Shown here: positions 56,416-64,000 of the stretch, piece by piece
Numbering within the stretch: the stretch's first letter is position 1
Layout: each line of letters starts with the position of its first letter
Source: JAJPKK01 sp963781195
Lineage (GTDB): Bacteria; Pseudomonadota; Alphaproteobacteria; Rhizobiales; Xanthobacteraceae
NCBI GenBank assembly: GCA_963781195.1
Contig: CAWAEZ010000014.1
Coordinates: 175,088-239,087 of the forward strand
Direction of reading: 5' to 3'
DNA length: 64,000 nucleotides
Made by a program: the position numbers and the translations under genes
The notes under the pieces: model-generated
Told to the model about the DNA's origin: nothing
The model's input: only the letters and a program-made list of their open reading frames with translations
Databases searched by the model: none

Positions 56416-58383
56416 TCAGCCCGTCGCGTTGGGCGGCCGCGCGTCGGACGCGCTTGCGGCGCGGCGCGGCGCCTCGGCGGCCTGCGCCGATGCCGAGCGC
56501 GTCCAGCACCTTGGCGACGATGCGCCTTGGCGTCGAGCCCGGCCTGCGGCATACATCTTCTCGGGCTTGTCGTGGTCGATGAACACGTCGGGCAGCACCA
56601 TGGCTGCGGACCTTCAGGCCGCCGTCGAGCAGGCCCTCCTCGGACAGGGCCTGCAGCACGAAGGAGCCGAAGCCGCCGACCGAGCCTTCCTCGATCGTGA
56701 TCAGCACCTCGTGGTTCGCGCGCCAGCCGGCGGATCAGCTCGCGGTCGAGCGGCTTGGCGAAGCGGGCATCCGCGACCGTGGTCGAGAGGCCCATGGCTG
56801 GCCAGCGTCTCGGCCGCCTTCAGGCTTCGGCGAGGCGCGTGCCGAGCGACAGGATCGCGACCTGCTTGCCTTCGCGCAGGATGCGGCCCTTGCCGATCTC
56901 GAGCGGCACGCCGACCTCCGGCATGTCGATGCCGACGCCCTCGCCGCGCGGATAGCGCAGCGCCGACGGGCCGTCGTCGTAGGCGACCTGGGTCGCGACC
57001 ATGTGGACGAGCTCCGCCTCGTCGGCCGCCGCCATGATCATCATGTTGGGCAGGCAGCCGAGATAGGCGAGGTCGAACGAGCCCGCATGGGTCGGCGCCG
57101 TCGGCGCCGACGAGGCCGGCGCGGTCGATGCGCGAAGCGCACCGGCAGGTTCTGGATCGCCACGTCGTGCACGACCTGATCGTAGCCGCGCTGCAGGAAG
57201 GTCGAGTAGATGGCGCAGAACGGCTTGTAGCCTTCGGTCGCGAGGCCGGCCGCGAAGGTCACGGCATGCTGCTCGGCGATGCCGACGTCGAAGGTGCGCT
57301 TCGGGAAGGCCTTGCCGAACAGGTCGAGGCCGGTGCCCGACGGCATGGCGGCCGTGATGGCGACGATCTTGTCGTCCTTGTCGGCTTCCTTGATCAGGCT
57401 CTCGGCGAACACGCGCTTGTAGGCCGGCGCATTGGCCTTGGGCTTGGCCTGCGTGCCGGTGATCACGTCGAAGGTCGATGACGCCGTGGTACTTGTCGGC
57501 CGCGGCCTCGGCCGGGCGCGTAGCCCTTGCCCTTCTGGGTCACGACATGGACCAGGACCGGGCCGGCCTCGCTGTCGCGCACGTTCTTCAGCACGGGCAG
57601 CAGGTGGTCGAGGTTGTGGCCGTCGATCGGGCCGACGTAGTAGAAGCCGAGCTCCTCGAACAGCGTGCCGCCGGTGAAGAAGCCGCGGGCGATATTCCTC
57701 GGTCCGCTTGGCCTTCTCGTAGAAGAACTTGCGGCAGGTGCTCGGCGAGCTGCTTGCCGAAGTCGCGCAGCGACCGGTAGGTGCCGCCCGAGACGAGGCG
57801 CGCCAGATAGGCCGACATGCGCGCCGACCGGCGGGGCGATCGACATGTCGTTGTCGTTGAGGATGACGATCAGGCGCGAATGCAGCGCGCCGGCATTGTT
57901 CATCGCCTCGTAGGCCATGCCGGCCGACATCGAGCCGTCGCCGATCACCGCGATGACGTTGTTGTCGCCGCCCGCGAGGTCGCGCGCCACCGCCATGCCG
58001 AGGCCGGCCGAGATCGAGGTCGAGGAATGGGCGGCGCCGAACGGGTCGTATTCGCTCTCGGCGCGCTTGGTGAAGCCCGACAGGCCGCCGCCCTGGCGCA
58101 GCGTGCGGATGCGGTCGCGCCGGCCGGTCAGGATCTTGTGCGGATAGGCCTGGTGGCCGACGTCCCAGATGATCCGGTCGTCCGGCGTGTCGAAGACGTA
58201 GTGCAGCGCGACCGTCAGCTCGACGACGCCGAGGCCGGCGCCGAGATGGCCGCCGGTCACCGACACGGCGCTGATCGTCTCGGCGCGCAGCTCGTCCGCG
58301 ACCTGGCGCAAGTCGGTCTCGGGCAGCTGCCGCAGAGCGTCCGGCGTGTCGATCGTGTCGAGAAGGGGCGTTGAAACGGTCAT
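56416..58383 (-). CDS. dxs: 1-deoxy-D-xylulose-5-phosphate synthase (frame broken in its 3' two thirds)
   Basis: About 640 residues when repaired; first enzyme of the non-mevalonate isoprenoid pathway, thiamine diphosphate dependent. The first 190 codons are unbroken: GGHLGAGLGVVELTVALHYV, WDVGHQAYPHKILTGR, FGAAHSSTSISAGLGMAVA and IGDGSMSAGMAYEAMNNAG. Later pieces include GYYVGPIDGHNLDHL-like text, VVTQKGKGYAP, FDVGIAEQHAVTFAAGLA and ARFAKPLDRELIRRLARNHE. Shifts are doubled wobble bases, for example the Ala codon GCGC before ATG near 57820. It leads the dxs-tlyA-rlmD row. Confidence 0.93.
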
Positions 58384-58625
58384 CGCAACCTCGCGATGCT
58401 GAACGTTGCGTCGGAGCCACCTGCGTTTAGCCACAGCCGGCGCCACACGCAAACTTGTGGCACCGCAATCGTCCGACGACGCCGACAAGCTGCGTTCGCA
58501 CATGCTGGCAGCTTCCAGCCACAGTTGACCGCACTGAGCGAACCGCAGCGCCGAACTCTGTCGTGCGAGCCGCTCGGATCGACACTCGCAGTCACGAGAG
58601 TCGCGACCATGACCGTCGATCCTGC

Positions 58626-59220
58626 ATGCCACGCCGGACTCGGCGCTCGCAGCGCCGCGCCGGCGATCCGTCGACCGAGCGGCTGCGAGCGCGCTGGGGC
58701 TGGATCGTCGCCTTCGGCGTGCTCTGGCGGCCGCTCGGCGGGCCTCGCTGGCGCTCATGCTCACCGACACCGCGACCATCGCCTCGGTGCTGATGATCGG
58801 CGTCTTCATGATCGATCGCCGGCGTCGTCGAGATCGTGCATCGGCTTCCGGACCCGGACCTGGGGCCGGCTGCTCTACTGGGAGCTCGGCGGGCCTGCTC
58901 TATGTCGTCGGCCGGCGTCTTCGCGGTCGCGGCGCCCGATGCAGGCCTCGGTCGTGCTCACGCTGCTGCTCGGCGCCGGCCTGCTCGCCACCGGCGTCGT
59001 GCGCATCGTCGTCGGGCTTCCGGCATGCAGCGGCTCGCCGCGCGCGCGGCCGCTGATCCTGGCCGGCGTCGTCACGGCGCTGCTCGGCCTGCTCATCGTC
59101 GTCGGCTGGCCGGCCAACAGCCTCTTCGTCCTCGGCACGCTTGCTCGGCATCGACCTGCTGTTCTACGGGCATCGACCTGGATCGTGTTCGGCTTCCGGC
59201 TGCGAGCGCTCGCGGCTTGA
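58626..59220 (+). CDS. HdeD-family membrane protein (frame broken)
   Basis: About 190 residues when repaired. It has six hydrophobic segments typical of the HdeD/DUF308 family: GWIVAFGVLW, SLALMLTDTATIASVLMIGV, LGGLLYVVAGVFAVAAP, ASVVLTLLLGAGLLATGVVR, ILAGVVTALLGLLIVVGWPA and LFYGIDWIVFGFRLRALAA. HdeD is linked to acid resistance in E. coli; in alphaproteobacteria its role is not clear. It lies 83 bp before ppdK. Confidence 0.75.
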
Positions 59221-59303
59221 CGATGCGCGTCGTCACGTCGTGCACGTGCAGCAGTTCGGCTTGACGGCCATGCGAGCGAACGGCACGGGCGAGGGCGGGA
59301 TCG

Positions 59304-62043
59304 ATGACGAAGTGGGTGTACACGTTCGGCGACGGCAAGGCCGAGGGCGCGGGCGGCGATGCGCGACCTGCTCGGCGGCAAGGGCGCCAACCTCGCCGAG
59401 ATGGCGAATCTCGGCCTGCCCGTGCCGCCCGGCTTCACCGTCACGACCGAGGTCTGCACCTATTTCTACGCCAACGGCCGGCGCTATCCGGCCGAGCTCG
59501 CAGGCGCGAGGTCGACGCCGCGCTCGGCGCATGTCGGGCAGCTCGACCGGCCGCGGCTTCGGCGACGCCGACGAACCCGCTGCTGGTCTCGGTGCGCTCG
59601 GGCGCCCGCGCCTCGATGCCGGGCATGATGGACACGGTGCTCAACCTCGGCCTCAACGACGAGACCGTCGCGGCGCTGGCGCGAGTCGCTCGGGCGACGA
59701 GCGCTTCGCCTACGACAGCTATCGCCGCTTCATCCAGATGTATTCGGACGTCGTGCTCGACGTCGAGCATCACCAGTTCGAGGACATCCTCGAGAGCTTC
59801 AAGGAGCAGCAAGGGCTACGTGCTCGACACCGACCTCGACCGCCGCCGACTGGCAGAGGCGTCGTCGAGCGCTACAAGGCCAAGGTCGCAGAGCGAGACG
59901 CGGCAAGCCCTTCCCGCAGGACCCGCACGAGCAGCTCTGGGGCGCCATCGGCGCGGTGTTCTCGTCCTGGATGAACAGCCGCGCCATCACCTATCGCCGG
60001 CTGCAACGACATCCCGGAGGCCTGGGGCACGGCCGTCACCGTGCAGGCCATGGTGTTCGGCAACATGGGCGACACCTCGGCCACCGGCGTCGCCTTCACG
60101 CGCAATCCCTCGACCGGCGAGCACGCGCTCTACGGCGAGTTCCTGGTCAACGCGCAGGGCGAGGACGTCGTGGCCGGCATCCGCACGCCGCAGAACATCA
60201 CCGAGGCGGCCGCGCATCGCGGCGGGCTCCGACAAGCCCTCGATGGAGACGGCGATGCCGGAGGTGTTCGGCGAGCTTCGTCGCGACGACCGAAGCTGCT
60301 CGAGACGCACTACCGCGACATGCAGGACATGGAGTTCACGGTCGAGCGCGGCAAGCTCTGGATGCTGCAGACGCGCACCGGCAAGCGCACCGCCAAGGCG
60401 GCGCTGCAAGATCGCGGTCGACATGGCGAGCGAGGGGCTGATCAGCCGCGAGGAGGCGGTCGCGCGCATCGATCCCGCCGTCGCTCGACCAGCTGCTGCA
60501 TCCGACCATCGATCCCAAGGCGCGAGCGCGACGTGATCGCCACCGGCCTGCCGGCCTCGCCGGGCGCCGCGTCAGGGCGAGATCGTGTTCACGTCCGAGG
60601 AGGCCGAGAGCCGCCGAAGACGCCGGGCCGCAAGGTGCATCCTGGTGCGCGTCGAGACCTCGCCCGAGGACATCCACGGCATGCATGCCGCCGAGGGCAT
60701 CCTGACCACGCGCGGCGGCATGACCTCGCCACGCCGCCGTGGTGGCGCGCGGCATGGGCAAGCCCTGCGTCTCGGGCGCCGGCACGATCCGCGTCGACTA
60801 CGCGGCCAGGCACGCATGACCTGCGGCGGCGTGACGCTCGAAGAAGGGCGACGTCATCACCATCGACGGCTCGACCGGCCAGGTGCTGCGCGGCGACGTC
60901 GCCGATGCTGCGAGCCGGAACTGTCGGGCGACTTCGCGACGCTGATGGAGTGGGCCGACGCGGCGCGCCGCATGAAGGTGCGCGCCAATGCCGAGACGCC
61001 GCGCCGACGCGCGCACGGCGCGCAAGTTCGGCGCCGAGGGCATCGGGCTCTGCCGCACCGAGCACATGTTCTTCGACGCCGACCGCATCGTCGCGGTGCG
61101 CGAGATGATCCTCGCCGACGACGAGGCGGGCCGCCGCGCCGCGCTCGCCAAGCTGCTGCCGATGCAGCGCGCGGACTTCGCCGAGCTGTTCGAGATCATG
61201 TCGGGCCTGCCGGTGACGATCCGCCTGCTCGATCCGCCGCTGCACGAGTTCCTGCCGCACACCGAGGCCGAGATGGCCGAGGTCGCGAGCCGCGATGGGC
61301 ATCAGCGTCGACAAGCTGCAGCGCGCGCGCGCCGGAGCTGCACGAGTTCAACCCGATGCTCGGGCTTCCGCGGCGTGCCGCCTCGCCATCGCCTATCCCG
61401 GAGATCGCCGAGATGCAGGCGCGCGCCATCTTCGAGGGCGCGGTCGAGGCCGAGCAAGAAGACCGGCGAGCCGGTCGACGGCCGAGATCATGGTGCCGCT
61501 GGTGATGACGCACGGCCGAGCTCGACCTCGTCAAGGCGCCGCATCGTCGCCATGGCGGAGGCGGTCGCGAAGGAGACGCGGCGTCACGCGTGCCCTATCA
61601 GGTCGGCACCATGATCGAGCTGCCGCGCGCCGCCTGCATGGCCGGCGAGATCGCCGAGATCGGCCGAGTTCTTCTCCTTCGGCACCAACGACCTGACCCA
61701 GACCACGCTCGGCATCTCGCGCGACGACGCCGCCTCGTTCCTCGGCCCCTACACGGCCAAGGGCATCCTGCCGGCCGACCCCTTCGTGACGCTCGACCAG
61801 GAGGGCGTCGGCGAGCTCGTGCGAGATCGGCGGCCGAGCGCGGGCGCGCAGACGCGGCCCGACATCAAGCTCGGCATCTGCGGCGAGCATGGCGGCGATC
61901 CGGCCTCGATCGCCTTCTGCGAGACGGTCGGGCTCGACTACGTGTCCTGCTCGCCCTTCCGCGTGCCGATCGCCCGGCTGGCGGCGGCGCAGGCGCGCCT
62001 CGAGGCAACGGCGGCGCGGCCGAGAAGCACCGCACGGCTGTAG
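59304..62043 (+). CDS. ppdK: Pyruvate phosphate dikinase (frame broken at about 30 places)
   Basis: About 890-900 residues when repaired; it interconverts pyruvate, ATP and phosphate with phosphoenolpyruvate, AMP and diphosphate. MTKWVYTFGDGKAEGAGG, LLGGKGANLAEMANLGLPV, SVRSGARASMPGMMDTVLNL and AMVFGNMGDTSATGVAFTRN build the ATP-grasp part. ILTTRGGMTSHAAVVARGMG carries the catalytic His, and GLCRTEHMFF, SFGTNDLTQTTLGISRDD and CGEHGGDPASIAFCETVGLD the PEP barrel with its Cys. Every shift I worked through is a four-base codon ending in two synonymous bases. It precedes a cell wall hydrolase gene, as in other Hyphomicrobiales. Confidence 0.93.
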
Positions 62044-62226
62044 CCGACCGGCGATCACTAGCCGGCTCGCAGCCAGGCCGGTAACCATTCGGAAAGCGTA
62101 CCTCGCGATAAATCGAGCGCTGCAGCGTTTCGGTCGCGACCGGCGGCTTCGCGCCGAATCGCCGTCGCGCTCCGGCCGACGCTCCGTCTCGTGCGACGCG
62201 CGGCGGCCGACCGTCGAGGGTGCGGC

Positions 62227-63507
62227 ATGGTTCGCTCGCGCATGGCGATCCGGCGGAAGCACCGGCCGCGGTCACGCGCTGTCACTGGGCGGGCTGCACG
62301 GTGGCGCCCTGGTGCCTGGCCGTCGGCCTGCTCGTATCCTTCGTGGCCGATGCCGGCCAGGACCCGACGATCGGCGCGACCCGGATGGCCTGACCGACTC
62401 GCGCCCGTCATGCCGGGCGATCTCGTCCCGTCCGAGCTGCGGCGCCGGCGCCGCGACTTCGGCCTGCCGATCGACGACCATCTCGTGCGCGAGGCGCGGC
62501 TCGTCGTCGGCGATCCGCGAGATCGAGGCCGATCCGGACGAGATCGAGCCGAAGACGACGCTGAAGGCGCAGCGCCACGGACTTTCCGGCCGTCGACCGC
62601 AGCCACAAGGGCGATCCCGCTGGTCGGGCTGCGGCCGACCTTCGACGCGCGGCTGCGCCGGCCCGGTTCGCTCGACGCCTACCGGCAGTCCGGCCATGGC
62701 CTTCGCCGACGGCGACCCGGCCGACGCCGCCGCATCGAGCTTCGAGCCGACCGCCGGCCGACGTGCCGGGCCCGAGAGCGTGGCGCAGTTCGAACCGCTG
62801 CCCGAAGGCTCAGCATGACCACGAAGCCGTCGAGCGCCGCCGCCTCGCCCCGCGGCGGCAGCGCCGGCGCGACCACCGCCGCACGTGCAGGACGGCTCGA
62901 CGCCCGACCGTGGCGCGCGCCGTGGCGCTCGCCTCGGCCACGCCGGCCGCGGCCGACGGCGACGCCCGTCGAGATCGCGGCCGCTGCCGAAATTCTCGCG
63001 CGGCCCCAACGGGCATCGTCGACCGGCAACGACCACGGTGGTGGGCATCGCGCCACCGCATCCGGACTACGCGGCCTTGATCGACGAGGCGCAAGGTCGG
63101 CGAGCGAGCAGCGGTGCCTCGCCGAGGCGATCTATTTCGAGGCCCGCAGCGAGCCCGAGGAGGGCCAGGCCGCCGTCGCCCAGGTGGTGCTCAACCGGGT
63201 CATGAGCGGGCTCTACCCGCGCATCGGTCTGCGGCGTGGTGTTCCAGAACCAGCAGCGCCACAACGCCTGCCAGTTCTCCTTCGCCTGCGAGGGCCAGGC
63301 CCTGCGCATCACCGAAGCGCGAGTCCTGGGCCAGGCCGTCCGCGTCGCCCGCGAGGTGACGGAGGGCGCGGCCTATGTGTCCGACGTCGGCGGCTCGACC
63401 CATTACCACGCCAATTACGTGCGCGCCGGGCTGGGCGCGCGCGCTGGTGAAGATGGACTGCATCGGCCACCACATCTTCTACAAGCTGAGGCCGGGGCAG
63501 ACGTGAT
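62227..63507 (+). CDS. SleB-type cell wall hydrolase with a long N-terminal region (frame broken)
   Basis: About 415 residues when repaired. The C-terminal domain is the SleB/Hydrolase_2 fold: CLAEAIYFEARSEPEEGQAA, VAQVVLNRVMSGLYPRSVCG, VVFQNQQRHNACQFSFACEG, VGGSTHYHANYVRAGWAR and a final HHIFYKLRPGQT. The active Glu is in IYFEARSE. The N-terminal part begins with a likely signal anchor and contains RPGDLVP-like and REIEADPDEIEPKTTLK text seen in Hyphomicrobiales homologues. It would cleave peptidoglycan in the periplasm. Doubled codons include CGCA at 63220-63223 and GGGC at 63428-63431, the last one in the window. The start could also be at 62242. Confidence 0.83.
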
Positions 63508-63544
63508 GTTCCTGAGAGAAACAGCACCGTCGCGGTGGACCTGC

Positions 63545-63781
63545 TCACGCCTCATCCGGTTGTTGAAGCAGAGCTTCAGCGGCGGCATCGAGAGGCTTCA
63601 AATGCTCGGTGACGACCGACCAAAGCACGTTGGGGTCGACGCGGTTGTATTCATGCCGCAACAAATTGCCCAATCCATGGTACCTCCAGGGAATTTCAGC
63701 GTGTAAATCTTTCAACTCGGGAGGAATATGCTTCGCGGCTTCGGCGATGATCAACAACGCGTGTTCAACCGCCCGTTTCAT
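63545..63781 (-). pseudogene. HepT-like (DUF86) protein, N-terminally truncated
   Basis: The frame gives the last 78 residues of a HepT-type protein, the toxin or partner of a minimal nucleotidyltransferase (MntA). AVEHALLIIAEAAKHIPPEL is the second family helix and NLLRHEYNRVDPNVLW holds the R-x4-6-H-x-Y-like RNase motif. In phase, a TAG and then ELFA precede it (ELFA-stop-NWAMKRAV), so the gene once went on upstream. The first 40 or so residues are gone, cut about 45 bp upstream where an insertion sequence end is found. No nucleotidyltransferase gene is in view. Confidence 0.75.
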
Positions 63782-63824
63782 CGCCCAGTTCTAAGCGAAC
63801 AATTCGGCAGTGGCAGTCTTCGTC

Positions 63825-64000
63825 GTAACCGTTCACGTCCCCATTTTCAGGCGGGGAGCGCGACGATTTTGATACCGGTCCTGGCGCTTGCGATGGCGCG
63901 TTCCATCGCGGCCCACGGGTCGGCCTTTAGTCTGCGGCATGTCTCAATGATGCTGAGGATGGCGGCGTAGGCTCTGCTGCCTTCGTCGGTGCGGGTGCCA
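63825..64000 (-). mobile_element. End of an IS66-family-like insertion sequence, cut by window end
   Basis: The end reads GTAACCGTTCACGTCCCC on the plus strand, which resembles IS66 terminal repeats that begin GTAAGCG. Inside, a minus-strand frame from the window edge to 63847 encodes the last 50 residues of a transposase: GTRTDEGSRAYAAILSIIET then CRRLKADPWAAMERAI. The RTDEG element is the IS66 C-terminal signature. The element abuts the truncated HepT gene and probably disrupted it. The other end lies outside the window. Confidence 0.65.
63847..64000 (-). CDS. IS66-like transposase, C-terminal 50 residues
   Basis: Open from the window edge to a TGA at 63847-63849. RTDEGSRAYAAILSIIETCR fits the C-terminal segment of IS66 TnpC transposases, and the end KIVALPA resembles their usual LPPLP-like tail. 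The rest of the protein lies beyond the window. Confidence 0.65.
   Translation of the reverse strand, partial: GTRTDEGSRAYAAILSIIETCRRLKADPWAAMERAIASARTGIKIVALPA

Overview
The window reads as a chromosomal segment of an alphaproteobacterium, most likely a Hyphomicrobiales soil bacterium of the Bradyrhizobium/Xanthobacteraceae type. This rests on gene content and GC richness only: a short 6-phosphogluconate dehydrogenase, several tripartite tricarboxylate transporter (TTT) parts, CaiB/BaiF and MmgE/PrpD proteins, a dxs-tlyA-rlmD row, and ppdK next to a SleB-type cell wall hydrolase. No 16S gene is present to confirm it.

Region 1 (1-9.0 kb) is a pentose phosphate and glucose-entry operon on the plus strand: transaldolase (cut by the window edge), ROK glucokinase, pgi, rpe, gnd, pgl, tkt, a HAD phosphatase and gluconokinase, with several overlapping or nearly abutting starts and stops.

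Region 2 (9.1-31.7 kb) is a catabolic block for organic or branched acids. It holds a 3-hydroxyacyl-CoA dehydrogenase, a cyclase-family hydrolase, two TTT binding proteins with one TctA/TctB pair, an enolase-superfamily enzyme, a three-piece biotin-dependent acyl-CoA carboxylase, an aconitase, an ADP-forming acyl-CoA synthetase, a Tat-exported binding protein, two MmgE/PrpD proteins (one with an export signal), a MaoC hydratase and a CaiB/BaiF CoA transferase. Together they could import an acid, activate it to a CoA thioester, hydrate or carboxylate it and feed the TCA cycle. Two genes here, including a short-chain dehydrogenase, survive only as small remnants in a chain of coupled starts and stops.

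Region 3 (32-44.5 kb) is loosely packed accessory sequence: an orphan HlyD adaptor, an NCS2 permease, RidA, an alpha/beta hydrolase, a methyltransferase, a CHRD protein, a flavin-binding split-barrel protein, a phosphatase, a Sel1 protein, a glycosyltransferase, an unknown membrane-anchored protein and several gene-free stretches. It ends at a tRNA-Leu(GAG).

Region 4 (44.6-63.5 kb) holds housekeeping genes (lipB, atp12, rluC/D-type synthase, a TPR protein, acuI, tsaC/sua5, an acyl-CoA dehydrogenase, rlmD, tlyA, dxs, hdeD-like, ppdK, sleB-type hydrolase) in visibly more GC-rich DNA. Almost every one is broken by +1 shifts. The shifts are not random: nearly all that I resolved fall at a third codon position where two synonymous bases are written one after the other (for example CTC and CTG merged as CTCG). 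This looks like a consensus that kept both alleles of synonymous differences between two close strains, not gene decay or recoding. The genes should be read as functional, and the stretch may be a join between sources.

Region 5 (63.5-64 kb) is unbroken and less GC-rich: a truncated HepT-type (DUF86) gene abutting the end of what looks like an IS66-family insertion sequence that runs off the window.
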